Shown here piece after piece: positions 42,728-52,182 of a stretch of 62,378 bases of DNA. The notes beneath the pieces are model-generated. The model saw only the letters and a list, made by a program, of their open reading frames with translations. It was not told the origin of the DNA and made no database searches. How positions within the stretch are numbered: the stretch's first letter is position 1; every line of letters starts with the position of its first letter. The stretch is from Propionibacteriaceae bacterium (GTDB taxonomy: Bacteria; Actinomycetota; Actinomycetes; Propionibacteriales; Propionibacteriaceae), in assembly GCA_031272505.1 (NCBI GenBank), contig JAISTQ010000023.1, positions 1 to 62,378 of the forward strand. The letters run 5' to 3'. Made by a program: the position numbers and the translations under genes.

Positions 42728-42743
42728 GTAAGATAGTAGCGAT

Positions 42744-44426
42744 ATGCATTCAATGATAAGCGAGCCAGGCGGGCTCGAAAAAGATACCCTGAGAATCACT
42801 CCCCTGGGCGGCCTGGGGGACATTGGTCGGAACATGACCACCTTTGAGCTGAACGGAAAGCTCGTCATCGTCGACTGCGGCGTGCTCTTCCCCGACGAAG
42901 ACCAGCCCGGCGTCGACCTGATTCTTCCCGCGCTGCATTTGATCGAGGATCGGCTCGAGGACGTGGAGGCCTTGCTGGTCACCCACGGGCACGAGGATCA
43001 CATCGGCGCCATCCCGTTCCTGCTGCAGCGGCGGCCGGACATCCCGATTTACGCTTCCCGGCTCACCTTGGCCTTGATCAAGGGCAAGCTCAGCGAGCAT
43101 CGGCTCTCGCAGAGCAACTTCCACCCCGTCGTCGAGGGCGACCGCATCCAGATCGGCGGCTTTGACGTCGAATTCCTTTCCGTGAACCACTCCATCCCGG
43201 ACGCGCTGGCCATCTGCCTGCGCACCGCGGCCGGCTCGGTGCTGCACACCGGCGACTTCAAGATGGACCAGCTCCCGCTGGACGAGCGGCTCACCGATCT
43301 GCGCGGCTTCGCCCGGATCGGCGAGGAGGGTCTCGATCTGTTCATGTGCGATTCCACCAACGCCGAGACGCCCGGCTTCACCCCGCAGGAGCGCACCATC
43401 GAGCCCGCGTTGGAGCGGGTCTTCTCGCAGGCCAAGCAAAAGCTGATCGTGGCCTGCTTCGCCTCGCATGTGCACCGGGTGCAGCAGGTGCTGGACGTCG
43501 CCGTCAAACATGGCCGCAAGGGCGTCTATGTGGGGCGCTCGATGCAGCGCAACATGGCCATCGCCCGCGAGCTCGGCTACCTGCATGTGGATGATTCCGC
43601 CTTGATCGACCTCAAGGACGTGGACGACTACACCGACGACCAGTTGGTCTTCATTTCCACCGGCTCCCAGGGCGAGCCGCTCTCCGCGTTGAGCCGGATC
43701 GCGAACCTGGAGCATCCGATTATCGAGGCCGGCGAGGGGGACGTGGTGCTTTTGGCTTCCTCGCTGATCCCCGGCAACGAAAACTCCGTCTACCGGGTGA
43801 TCAACCGGCTGATGCGCAACGGGGCGACGGTGGTGCACAAGGGCAACGCCCAGGTGCACGTCTCCGGCCACGCCTCCGAGGGCGAGCTGCTCTACTGCTA
43901 CAACATCCTGAAACCGAAGAACGCGCTGCCGGTGCACGGCGAGGCCCGGCACCTGATCGCCAACGCGAAGCTGGCCATCGCCACCGGCGTCCCCAAAGAG
44001 CGGGCGCTGGTCGCCGAGGATGGCTCGGTGATCGACCTCAAGGACGGGGTGGCCCGCATCGTCGGCCAGTTGGACGCCGAGTACATCTTCGTGGACGGCC
44101 AGAGCGTCGGGGACATCGGCGATGACGAGCTCTCCGAGCGCAAGATCCTCGGCGAGGACGGCTTCATCACCGTGGTCGCCGCCGTCAACCTGCGCCGCAA
44201 ACTGGTGGTCTCCGAGCCGCACATCAACGCCCGCGGCTTCGTCGCCGACGAATCCGTCTTCGACGAAATCCGCCAGACCCTCGGCGATTCGCTGGCCGCC
44301 GCCCTCCAAGACGGCACCACCGACACCTACGAACTCCAACAAATCCTGCGCCGCACCATCGGCCAATGGGTCTCCAAACAATACCGCCGCCGCCCCATGA
44401 TCCTCCCCGTCGTCATCGCCACATAA
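42744..44426 (+). CDS. rnj: Ribonuclease J
   Basis: 560 residues. Metallo-beta-lactamase motif VTHGHEDHIGA near residue 76, NHSIPDAL, HTGDFKMD, the beta-CASP region (CDSTNAETPGFT, SHVHRVQQV, VHVSGHASEGEL) and the C-terminal domain. It has both endo- and 5'-exonuclease activity and takes part in rRNA maturation and mRNA decay. No strong RBS precedes the ATG at 42744; a second ATG three codons in is possible. It is the only plus-strand core gene of this part and is divergent from rpmF-rnc. Confidence 0.94.
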   Translation: MHSMISEPGGLEKDTLRITPLGGLGDIGRNMTTFELNGKLVIVDCGVLFPDEDQPGVDLILPALHLIEDRLEDVEALLVTHGHEDHIGAIPFLLQRRPDIPIYASRLTLALIKGKLSEHRLSQSNFHPVVEGDRIQIGGFDVEFLSVNHSIPDALAICLRTAAGSVLHTGDFKMDQLPLDERLTDLRGFARIGEEGLDLFMCDSTNAETPGFTPQERTIEPALERVFSQAKQKLIVACFASHVHRVQQVLDVAVKHGRKGVYVGRSMQRNMAIARELGYLHVDDSALIDLKDVDDYTDDQLVFISTGSQGEPLSALSRIANLEHPIIEAGEGDVVLLASSLIPGNENSVYRVINRLMRNGATVVHKGNAQVHVSGHASEGELLYCYNILKPKNALPVHGEARHLIANAKLAIATGVPKERALVAEDGSVIDLKDGVARIVGQLDAEYIFVDGQSVGDIGDDELSERKILGEDGFITVVAAVNLRRKLVVSEPHINARGFVADESVFDEIRQTLGDSLAAALQDGTTDTYELQQILRRTIGQWVSKQYRRRPMILPVVIAT

Positions 44427-44492
44427 ACGCGGTACCTCTGAATCGCCACGGCCGACGGTAGCCTGGGCCGCCACCACCTGTCCCGGCTATAG

Positions 44493-44541
44493 CGGCCCCA
44501 ATGTTCCAAAAACCGCCGGTTTTCGAGAATCGGGGCCGTTC
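44493..44541. repeat. Stem-loop repeat unit 1 (CGGCCCC/GGGGCCG arms)
   Basis: CGGCCCCAAT at 44493-44502 pairs with ATCGGGGCCG at 44529-44538, and an inner AAAACC/GGTTTT stem with a three-base loop extends it to a long imperfect hairpin. It lies 66 bases after the RNase J stop and may serve as its terminator, although only a short T-poor tail (TTCTTG) follows. Confidence 0.5.
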
Positions 44542-44594
44542 TTGAACGCAGGACCGTGGGTCGCTGAGCGTAACCGGGCTCCGCCCAGCCTGCC

Positions 44595-44647
44595 GAAACG
44601 GCCCCAAAATCGCAAACAAGCCGAATTCCTCATGATTGGGGCCGTTC
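44595..44647. repeat. Stem-loop repeat unit 2 (CGGCCCC/GGGGCCG arms)
   Basis: GAAACGGCCCCAA (44595-44607) and TTGGGGCCGTTC (44636-44647) form the same outer stem as unit 1 with a different loop. The rest of the 466-bp gap from 44427 to 44893 holds no convincing gene; only a 34-codon open stretch (44787-44891) was noted. One more CGGCCCCAA copy lies at 42711-42719 in the rpmF/RNase J promoter region. Confidence 0.5.
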
Positions 44648-44893
44648 CCCCATTACATTGCCGACGCTCTAGCTGGGCTCTTCTGCTTCCGGCGGCTTTT
44701 CTTGGGGGTTGGCTCTCCCACGAGATCAAAAGCCGATCCTGTGGATCGACTTTTCCCGACACTGGTCAGGCTCGGTGGCCCAATAGTTGAATGGCTGTGC
44801 TGGCCGGTCGGCCGCTTCCACGAAGACCATCAAAGCCGGCTGCAAGATCGTCACGAAAAACGGCAAAACCACCCTCGTCTGCGGCTCGTAGGC

Positions 44894-45793
44894 TTAGCGC
44901 GCGCGGGGGTGGGAGGTGAGGTAGACCTCGCGGAGGTGGTCGACGGTGACCAAGGTGTAGATCTGGGTGGTGGTGACGGAGGCGTGGCCGAGGAGTTCTT
45001 GGACGACGCGGACGTCGGCGCCGCCGTCGAGCAGGTGGGTGGCGAAGGAGTGACGCAAGGTGTGGGGGCTGATCTCGACGCCGAGATGGGCTTTTTCGGC
45101 GGCCGCGCGCAGGATCGCCCAGGCGCTCTGCCGGGACAGCCGACGGCCCAGCGAGTTGACGAACAAGGCGGGGGTGCCGCGGCCCTTCTTGATCCATTCC
45201 GGGCGGCCGCGCACCAGCCAGGCCTCAATCGCGGCCTTCGCGTAGGAGCCCAGCGGGACCATCCGCTCCTTTGCGCCTTTGCCGAAGAGCCGCAGCGAAT
45301 CCGCGCCCAAGGCCGCGCTCACGTCATCCAGATCCAGCGCCAACGCCTCGGAGACGCGCGCCCCGGTGCCATAGAGCAACTCCAGCAACGCCCGATCCCG
45401 CAGCCCGGCGACGGTGTCCACGTCGGGAGCCTCCAACAACGCCTGCACCTGGGAGAAATCGAGCGCGTGCGGCAGCGAGCGGCCCAGCTTCGGCGGCTTC
45501 ACGGTGGCGGTGACGTCGACGTCCACCAGCCGCTCGACCAGCGCGAAGCGATGCAGCCCGCGCACCGCGATCAGCGCCCGCGCCACCGACGATGATGCCA
45601 TCGATTTAGACGTCAGCCAGATGGCGAATGCGTCCACGTCGCCTTCGGTGACCTCGCCTATCGTGGCCCGGCCCAGCCCGCCCAAAAACTCCAGATACCG
45701 CTGCAAGTCCCGCCGATATGCGGCCACGGTGTTCGCCGACGACCCCCGCTCGACAGCCAGGTGGTCGAGATAATCGGCGACGACCTCATCCAT
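44894..45793 (-). CDS. xerD: Tyrosine recombinase XerD
   Basis: 299 residues from the ATG at 45793, which overlaps the nudix stop by eight bases; the frame is open further upstream but only inside the nudix gene. N-terminal SAM-like core-binding domain (VADYLDHLAVERGSSANTVAAYRRDL) and catalytic domain with Arg in GARVSEAL, HTLRHSFATH and the Tyr nucleophile in TTQIYTLV. Resolves chromosome dimers at dif together with XerC. The usual parA-scpA-scpB genes do not follow; instead comes the repeat region and convergent RNase J. Confidence 0.94.
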   Translation of the reverse strand: MDEVVADYLDHLAVERGSSANTVAAYRRDLQRYLEFLGGLGRATIGEVTEGDVDAFAIWLTSKSMASSSVARALIAVRGLHRFALVERLVDVDVTATVKPPKLGRSLPHALDFSQVQALLEAPDVDTVAGLRDRALLELLYGTGARVSEALALDLDDVSAALGADSLRLFGKGAKERMVPLGSYAKAAIEAWLVRGRPEWIKKGRGTPALFVNSLGRRLSRQSAWAILRAAAEKAHLGVEISPHTLRHSFATHLLDGGADVRVVQELLGHASVTTTQIYTLVTVDHLREVYLTSHPRAR

Positions 45794-46475
45794 CGATGAT
45801 GATCTCCGCGATCGCCGTCTGCGCGGCAATCGACTCGCGGATCGGCCACGGCGCGTCGCCCGGACGGAGTTGCTCCAGCAGCCCGTTCGCCCGCGCGTAC
45901 TCCAAGGCCAGCAGCCCATGCGTCAACGACGGATTCTGCACCTTGCCGGCGAAGATCGCCGCCAGCAGGTCTTCGCGTTTGGCCCAAAAGCGGCCCATTT
46001 CCGCCTCTTCGCCCTCCAGCACGAACCCGGCGGGACGCGGCACGTCGCGCAGCGAGCGGGCCAGATAGATGCGCAAAGCCTCCTGGGTGGCCCCTGGGGT
46101 GGAAAGCAGATCGGAAAGCACCTGCCACTGGTCAGCCGCCAAAAGCACCTCTTCGGCCAACTCGCGCTGCGCTGCCGCGAGCGGATCCTCCCCCTTATGA
46201 TCCAGCACCCCGGCGGGCAGCTCGATCAGCTCGGAGCCGACCGGATGCCGATACTGCCGCACCAAGGCGACGGTGTCGTCGTCATCCCAGGCGAGAATCC
46301 CCACCGCGCCCGGATGCTGCGCGTACTGCCGGCGCATCAGGTGCCCGTCGGGCGTCATGATGTCGTCGTTCACGAAAGTCTGGATCACCCCATGGCCCAG
46401 AATGGTGCGCCGGGGCGTCGGCCAGAGCATGGCGGCGTCGGTGAGCTGCGCCGCGTCCAGAATCTGCTTGCTCAT
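45786..46475 (-). CDS. Nudix hydrolase, ADP-ribose pyrophosphatase type
   Basis: 229 residues, with [10 protein letters not shown] and a Nudix box ([18 protein letters not shown]). The catalytic R-E-x2-E-E residues are present, but the last conserved glycine of the box (EExG) is Leu here. The sequence otherwise follows the actinobacterial ADP-ribose pyrophosphatase that sits between pyrG and xerD. It overlaps pyrG (ATGA) and xerD (eight bases), so the three are co-translated. Likely hydrolyses ADP-ribose; the Gly to Leu change could affect the loop after the helix. Confidence 0.9.
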   Translation of the reverse strand: MSKQILDAAQLTDAAMLWPTPRRTILGHGVIQTFVNDDIMTPDGHLMRRQYAQHPGAVGILAWDDDDTVALVRQYRHPVGSELIELPAGVLDHKGEDPLAAAQRELAEEVLLAADQWQVLSDLLSTPGATQEALRIYLARSLRDVPRPAGFVLEGEEAEMGRFWAKREDLLAAIFAGKVQNPSLTHGLLALEYARANGLLEQLRPGDAPWPIRESIAAQTAIAEIIIDG

Positions 46476-48130
46476 TCGTCTTCTACCGGTAGCCGGGCCG
46501 CCCGCTTGCGCCGCAACGCCGCCTTCACCAGCCCCGCGAACAGCGGATGCGGACGGGTGGGACGGGATTTCAGCTCCGGGTGGCCTTGGGTGCCCACATA
46601 GTACGGATGCAGTTTGCGATCCAGCTCGACGTTCTCCACCAGGGTGCCATCCGGCGAGGTGCCGGAAATGTGCAGCCCAGCGTCCTCCAACTGGTCGCGG
46701 TAGGCGTTGTTCACCTCGTAGCGGTGCCGGTGCCGTTCCGCGATGTGCGTGGTGCCATAGGCGTGCGCCACGATGGAGCCGGTCTTCAAGGTGGCCGGAT
46801 ACGCGCCGAGCCGCATGGTGGCGCCCATATCCCCCTCGCCGGCGACGATCTCCACCTGTTCGGCCATGGTGGCGATCACCGGCGCGTCGGTGTCCGGCTC
46901 AAACTCGGTGGACGCGGCGTCCGCCAACCCGACCAGGTTCCGGGCCGCCTCGATCACCATGCACTGCAGGCCGAGGCAAAGCCCCAGCGCCGGCATCTGG
47001 TTCTCGCGCGCATAGCGCAACGCGCCCAGCTTGCCCTCCACGCCGCGGATGCCGAAGCCGCCCGGGACGACAATGCCGTCCAGCTCCCCCAGCTGCTCCT
47101 GCGCGCCCGCCGGCGTCTCACACAGATCAGAGGCCACCCATTTGACGTTCACCCGCGCCCAATTCGCGAACCCGCCCGCGCGCAGCGCCTCGGTGACCGA
47201 AAGGTAGGCGTCCGGCAGGTCGATGTACTTGCCGACCAGCCCGATGGTGACCTCCTCCTTCGGGTGGTGCACCCGCTGCAGCAGGTCGTTCCAGGCCGTC
47301 CAATCCACATCGCGGAAGGACAGGCCGAGCTTGCGCACCACGTAGGCGTCCAGCCCCTCGCCGTGCAGCACCTTCGGAATCTCGTAGATGCTCGGCGCGT
47401 CCGGACAGGCGATCACCGCCTCCTCGTCGACGTCGCACATCAGCGCGATCTTGCGTTTCACCGCCTCCGGGATTTCCATCGCCGCCCGGCAGACGATCGC
47501 GTCCGGATGGATGCCCACCTCGCGCAGCGCGGCCACCGAGTGTTGCGTCGGCTTCGTCTTCAACTCCGCGCTCGGCCCGATGTACGGCACCAGCGAGACG
47601 TGCACGAAGAAAGTGTTCTCCCGGCCCAGCTCGCGGCGCACCTGGCGCGCCGCCTCCAGGAACGGCAGCCCCTCGATGTCGCCGACGGTGCCGCCCAGCT
47701 CATGGATGCAGACATCCACATTCTGCTCGGCCATCTTCAGCATCTCAGCCTTGATCTCGTTGGTGATGTGCGGAATCACCTGCACGGTGTCGCCCAGGAA
47801 TTGGCCTTTGCGCTCCTTGGCGATCACCTGCGAGTAGATCTTGCCGGTGGTGATGTTGGCGTCCTTGTTCAGGTTGACGTCCAGGAACCGCTCGTAGTGC
47901 CCGATGTCCAGATCTGTCTCGGCGCCGTCATCGGTGACGAAGACCTCGCCGTGCTGGAACGGGTTCATGGTGCCCGGATCGACGTTCAGGTACGGATCCA
48001 CCTTCTGCATGTTGACTTTGAGCCCACGGGCCACCAGCAGGCTGCCCAACGAGGACGCCGTCAACCCTTTGCCTAAGGAGGAGACCACACCGCCGGTAAC
48101 GAAAATGTGCTTTGTTTCACTATTTCCCAC
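46472..48130 (-). CDS. pyrG: CTP synthase
   Basis: 552 residues from GTG at 48130 (TTGGAG four bases upstream); ATG at 48148 is an alternative. N-terminal synthase domain with [23 protein letters not shown] (P-loop) and a C-terminal glutamine amidotransferase with the nucleophile in [10 protein letters not shown] and the His/Glu pair in GHPELKSRP. Makes CTP from UTP, glutamine and ATP. First gene of the pyrG-nudix-xerD unit. Confidence 0.96.
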   Translation of the reverse strand: MGNSETKHIFVTGGVVSSLGKGLTASSLGSLLVARGLKVNMQKVDPYLNVDPGTMNPFQHGEVFVTDDGAETDLDIGHYERFLDVNLNKDANITTGKIYSQVIAKERKGQFLGDTVQVIPHITNEIKAEMLKMAEQNVDVCIHELGGTVGDIEGLPFLEAARQVRRELGRENTFFVHVSLVPYIGPSAELKTKPTQHSVAALREVGIHPDAIVCRAAMEIPEAVKRKIALMCDVDEEAVIACPDAPSIYEIPKVLHGEGLDAYVVRKLGLSFRDVDWTAWNDLLQRVHHPKEEVTIGLVGKYIDLPDAYLSVTEALRAGGFANWARVNVKWVASDLCETPAGAQEQLGELDGIVVPGGFGIRGVEGKLGALRYARENQMPALGLCLGLQCMVIEAARNLVGLADAASTEFEPDTDAPVIATMAEQVEIVAGEGDMGATMRLGAYPATLKTGSIVAHAYGTTHIAERHRHRYEVNNAYRDQLEDAGLHISGTSPDGTLVENVELDRKLHPYYVGTQGHPELKSRPTRPHPLFAGLVKAALRRKRAARLPVEDE

Positions 48131-48214
48131 GGGTCTCCAACGTACCATGCCCGCACGACCCCCGCGCAAGGGCGACGCGCCAACTGTTACGTCTTCTTAA
48201 GAATCACCCGTGGG

Positions 48215-49264
48215 TTACTTCTTTGGAATCGACTCAATCCCCTTCGCCTTCAGGGCCGTCAGAATCTTCTGGAAGGTGACCTTGTAGCTGTCCGACGCGC
48301 TGAGCGTGACCGTCACGCCGATCTGCTTCAACCGCGTCTGCAGCGCGGTGACGATCTGCGTCTTCACCTTCTCGATGAAGGTGTCGATGCGGTACTTGAT
48401 CTCATCCACGATCGCCTTCTGCACCGCCTTGACGAGCACCGCGGCCAGATCGATGTTGGCCAGCTTTTCGCGCGCGGTGGAGAGGCTGGAGACCGAGCTG
48501 ATGCCGACCGTCGCGGAGACCACGGTGTTGATGGTGGAGGTGTTCCAGCCGGTGACCGTGATGTCTGACGGGGTGGAGTTGCCGTAGCGGGTGACGCCGA
48601 TGCAACGCCCGGCGAGCACGATGCCGACACAGCTGGACTCTTGATTCCAGGAGTTGACGGTGTAGGCGTAGTACGAGGTGTTGATCCCGATGCCGCCCGA
48701 ATAGCTGGGCTTGGAATCACCCTTCACCTGGGTGGGCGCGGTGCCGACCGTCTGGTACGGGGCGTTGTAGATCTTCTCCACGAGCTGGGCCTTCACGGCT
48801 TCCGCCTCGGCGTCGATGCCGAGCTGGTCCACGATGTCCGCCACCGCGTAATCCACGGTGCGGTCGATCACCGCCTGGGTGAACGACGAATCCAGGATCT
48901 TGGTGACCAGCTGGCTCTCCAGGGTGGTGGTGAACGCCTGGTCCACCAGATCGGTGAGCCGCTGATCCTCGATCCCATACTGGGCGAGCGCGGCCACCAC
49001 CGCGTTGGTGAGCAGCGGCTTGACGAACGTCTTCAGTGACGCCGAGGTGCCGACGGTGGACTTCACCGTCGTCTTCACCAGCGAGGCCATGGTGCTTTCA
49101 ATGCTGGCGTAAGCCGAATCGACCGCCGGGGAGACGATCTGCGTCAAAGCCGCCTTGGTGGCGGTGGCGTCGGCGTCCGCCTGCGATTGCGCCGCCTGCG
49201 CCGGCGCCACCACGGAGAACAGGAGTGCCCCCACGAGGGCTGAACTGATAAGAGCTTTTTTCAT
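48215..49264 (-). CDS. Secreted protein of unknown function between recN and pyrG
   Basis: 349 residues. A clear signal peptide (MKKALISSALVGALLFSVVAPAQAA, cleavage after about residue 25). The mature part has two helical, Ala/Val-rich regions (about 30-160 and 255-335) flanking a central Gly/Ser/Tyr-rich beta-like stretch (about 170-250) with two Cys residues that could pair. No membrane helix or wall anchor. AAGGAATAG precedes the ATG. In many actinobacteria this spot is occupied by steA/steB-like genes; this protein does not look like them. Function unknown. Confidence 0.8.
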   Translation of the reverse strand: MKKALISSALVGALLFSVVAPAQAAQSQADADATATKAALTQIVSPAVDSAYASIESTMASLVKTTVKSTVGTSASLKTFVKPLLTNAVVAALAQYGIEDQRLTDLVDQAFTTTLESQLVTKILDSSFTQAVIDRTVDYAVADIVDQLGIDAEAEAVKAQLVEKIYNAPYQTVGTAPTQVKGDSKPSYSGGIGINTSYYAYTVNSWNQESSCVGIVLAGRCIGVTRYGNSTPSDITVTGWNTSTINTVVSATVGISSVSSLSTAREKLANIDLAAVLVKAVQKAIVDEIKYRIDTFIEKVKTQIVTALQTRLKQIGVTVTLSASDSYKVTFQKILTALKAKGIESIPKK

Positions 49265-49296
49265 GCCTATTCCTTGGATTAGGTATGAGGCAACCA

Positions 49297-49314
49297 GGCT
49301 GGCGCGTTCCAGCC
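49297..49314 (-). other. Short hairpin between recN and the secreted protein gene
   Basis: GGCTGG (49297-49302), six-base loop, CCAGCC (49309-49314). On the minus strand it lies after recN and in the leader of the secreted protein gene. No T-run follows, so a terminator role is doubtful. Confidence 0.25.
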
Positions 49315-49375
49315 GATCCCCCCATAGGTTGTCATTGTTATCCTATCGGATTACCAGACTGAGAAGCCAGTTCGC

Positions 49376-51046
49376 TCAGACTTGAGCCGCCAAGAGCAAC
49401 TCTTTCGCGTGGCTGAGGGCCTCGGGGGTGGTGGGCAGGCCGGACATCATCCGCGCCAGGGCTTCGGGACGCTCAGCAGGGCGGACTTCGCGCACGGTGG
49501 AGGTGGTGACGGAGCCGTCGTCTGATTTTTCGACGAGGTAGTGCTTGTCGGCGAAGGCGGCCACTTGGGCCAGGTGGGTGACCACGATCACCTGCGCCTG
49601 TTGGGCGAGGCGCTGGAGCCGACGGCCGACTTGCAGCGCCACCTCGCCGCCGATCCCGGCATCCACCTCGTCGAAGACCAGGGTGGGACGCGCATCGCCG
49701 CCGCCCGCCCCGGCCAGCACCACTTCCAAGGCCAACCGCACCCGGGAGAGCTCGCCGCCGGAGGCGATCTGGCTGAGCGGGCCGGGCTGCGCTCCCGGAT
49801 TCGCGCTGAAAAGCAACTGCACCCGATCCGCCCCATGCGGCCCCAGCTCGGCCAACTCGGAGACCTCGAAGGCCAGCCGGGCCTTCGGCATCGCCAACGC
49901 GGCCAACTCCGCCTGCACCAACTCCGCCAACCGGGCGGCCGCCGCGGTGCGGGCGGCGGTGATCTGGGCGGCCAGGGTGGCCAACCGGCCATCCAACCCG
50001 TCGACCTGGACGCGCAGCTTGGTGATCGTCTCGTCGGAGGTGTCGATCTCGTAGGCGCGCTGCTCCGCCTGCGCCTGCCAGGCGAGCACCGCGGCAATGT
50101 CTTCCCCATATTTGCGGGTGAGCCCGGCCAACTCGGCCCGGCGGCCCGCGATCCATTCCAGCCGGATCGGATCGGCCTCCAGCCGGGAGAGATAGCTGGA
50201 AAGCTGCGCGGCCGCATCTGCCAACTGCGCGGCGGCGTCGGCGAGCAGATCCGCCACTGATTTCAGCTCCGGATCGGCGTCGGCGACCTGGGCGACCGAT
50301 TTGCGGGCGGCCGCCGCCAATGACAGCGCGTCCGGTGCATCGGTGAGCGCCTCGTCATCCCCGGCGAGCGCCACCAGCGCCGACTGGGCGGCTTGGCGCA
50401 ACTCGTCCACCGCCGCCAGTTTGCGCGATTCGGCGGCCAACTCGACGTCTTCGCCGGGCTGCGGCCCCACTCGCGCGATCTCTTCGAGCCCGAAGCGCAG
50501 CATATCCGCCTCGCGGGCCCGGGCGGCCGCCTGGCCGACCAATTCCCGCAACTGGGCGCGGACGGCCTTGCGTTCCTCCCAAGCCGCGGCGTATTCCGCC
50601 CCCAGGCCGACGCTGACGCCCGCGAATTGATCCAACAACGCCCGCTGCCGCCCCTCCTGGGCCAGCTTCACCTGCTCCAACTGGCCGTGAATCTCCACCC
50701 AGGCATCCGCCAACTCCTGGGCCTGCGCGGCCGTCACCTGGGCGCCGCCGACGGTGATCCGGGAGCGGCTGGCGAACAACTGCCGGGCGATCAACACCTC
50801 GCCGTCTTCGGCGACCGCCCCCAACTCGTCCGCGTCTACCGCCACCCGGCCCTCCACCAAAGCCCGCTCCGCGCCTTGGCGCACCAGCTTGGTATCCGAT
50901 TTCTGCCCGGCGAGCAGCGAGAGGCCGGTGACCACCATCGTCTTTCCGGCACCGGTTTCCCCGGTGACCACCGTGAAGCCCGGATCAGGCTCCAGCACCG
51001 CCTCCGAGATCACCCCCAGATCGACAATCCGCAGCTCGCTCAACAT
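49376..51046 (-). CDS. recN: DNA repair protein RecN
   Basis: 556 residues from the ATG at 51046, five bases after the nadK stop. SMC-like: Walker A GETGAGKTMVV near residue 33, two coiled-coil stretches, signature ASGGELSRVRLALEV and Walker B LVFDEVDAGIGG. Acts early in double-strand break repair. Order tlyA-nadK-recN is typical of actinobacteria, though here tlyA is separated from nadK by a plus-strand gene. Confidence 0.95.
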   Translation of the reverse strand: MLSELRIVDLGVISEAVLEPDPGFTVVTGETGAGKTMVVTGLSLLAGQKSDTKLVRQGAERALVEGRVAVDADELGAVAEDGEVLIARQLFASRSRITVGGAQVTAAQAQELADAWVEIHGQLEQVKLAQEGRQRALLDQFAGVSVGLGAEYAAAWEERKAVRAQLRELVGQAAARAREADMLRFGLEEIARVGPQPGEDVELAAESRKLAAVDELRQAAQSALVALAGDDEALTDAPDALSLAAAARKSVAQVADADPELKSVADLLADAAAQLADAAAQLSSYLSRLEADPIRLEWIAGRRAELAGLTRKYGEDIAAVLAWQAQAEQRAYEIDTSDETITKLRVQVDGLDGRLATLAAQITAARTAAAARLAELVQAELAALAMPKARLAFEVSELAELGPHGADRVQLLFSANPGAQPGPLSQIASGGELSRVRLALEVVLAGAGGGDARPTLVFDEVDAGIGGEVALQVGRRLQRLAQQAQVIVVTHLAQVAAFADKHYLVEKSDDGSVTTSTVREVRPAERPEALARMMSGLPTTPEALSHAKELLLAAQV

Positions 51047-51051
51047 AACGA

Positions 51052-51972
51052 CTAGGCGCCACCTCTCCAACCGTCCACCGGGAGCCCGAATTTGCGCACC
51101 AGCCGGGTGACGAACGGCTGCTCGGAGGTGCGGGCCAACAACAGCTCATGCGCGCCGACCTTGGTGTGCACCCGCATCCCGGGCACCAGGTCGAAGGTGC
51201 GGCGGCCGTCACACCACACCACCCCGGCCGCGGCGGGCAGGATCTCGACGTCCACCACGGTATCCCGGCCGAGCACCATCGGGCGGGCAAATAGCGCGTG
51301 GGCGCTGAGCGGCACCAACAACTGGGCCTTCACCCCCGGCCAGACCACCGGCCCGTGCGCCGAGAAGGCATAGGCGGTGGAGCCCGTCGGAGTGGCGACC
51401 AGCACCCCGTCGGTGGCCCAACGCGACAGCGGACGCGAATCGATGCGCACCAAGACTTCGATCATCCGTTCGCGGGCGTTTTTCTCAATCGAGCACTCGT
51501 TGACGGCGAAAGAGTGCCACACCTGCGCCCCCTCGGCATCGAAGACGGTGGCGTCCACCGTCTGCCGACGCTCCACCTTGTAGTCTTTCTCGATCACTCG
51601 TTCGATTAGCTCGATGATGTCCGCCGATTCCAATTCGGCGAGGAATCCGACGTGCCCCAGATTCACCCCGAGCACCGGAACTTGCCGGGGCACCGCCCAC
51701 TCGGCGGCCCGCAGGATGTTGCCGTCCCCGCCGAAGACCACCGCCAACTCCGGCGGCGTCTGCGAACTCAGCGAGGCGAGATTCTCCGGCGGCACGCCCG
51801 CAAGCTGCAGCGACTGCCGCCCGGCGCGATCCGCCAGCACCGTGATGCCGGCCTCGGCCATGCCCGCGCAAAAGCTCAGCGCCGCCCGCAAGGCCTCCGG
51901 ACGACTGGGGTGCAACGTCACCGCGACAGCTCGAATACTCACGAGACAAACCCTATCGTCCCCCACTGACAT
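51052..51972 (-). CDS. nadK: NAD kinase
   Basis: 306 residues, or 296 if translation begins at the GTG at 51942; the ATG at 51972 has GGAG about nine bases upstream. Motifs: VVFGGDGNILRAAEW (GGDG), FAVNECSIEK, ATDGVLVATPTGSTAYAFSAHGP. Phosphorylates NAD to NADP. A weak TTGATT-17-TATGCG promoter lies upstream on the minus strand. Followed by recN after five bases. Confidence 0.94.
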   Translation of the reverse strand: MSVGDDRVCLVSIRAVAVTLHPSRPEALRAALSFCAGMAEAGITVLADRAGRQSLQLAGVPPENLASLSSQTPPELAVVFGGDGNILRAAEWAVPRQVPVLGVNLGHVGFLAELESADIIELIERVIEKDYKVERRQTVDATVFDAEGAQVWHSFAVNECSIEKNARERMIEVLVRIDSRPLSRWATDGVLVATPTGSTAYAFSAHGPVVWPGVKAQLLVPLSAHALFARPMVLGRDTVVDVEILPAAAGVVWCDGRRTFDLVPGMRVHTKVGAHELLLARTSEQPFVTRLVRKFGLPVDGWRGGA

Positions 51973-52076
51973 TTATCCAAGCTCCGCCATGATGGGAGGC
52001 TTCCGCATACTCTTGCCCGCCCGAAAAATCAAGACCCCCTACTTAATCTGTGCATAGTTTCGACGTGTTGCCCAAG

Positions 52077-52085
52077 TTGTCCACA
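52077..52085. promoter_or_regulatory. DnaA-box-like site between nadK and the Rv3235-like gene
   Basis: TTGTCCACA at 52077-52085, the form used as a DnaA box in streptomycetes, in the 210-bp divergent gap. Confidence 0.35.
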
Positions 52086-52182
52086 GATTGCGGTCAGCCC
52101 TTTTTTTCGCGGCGCTGGCGAGTTTGAATTGCGTCGTCTCCCCCCGGAAGACGACAACCCCCAGCACAACAATGGAGTACCC

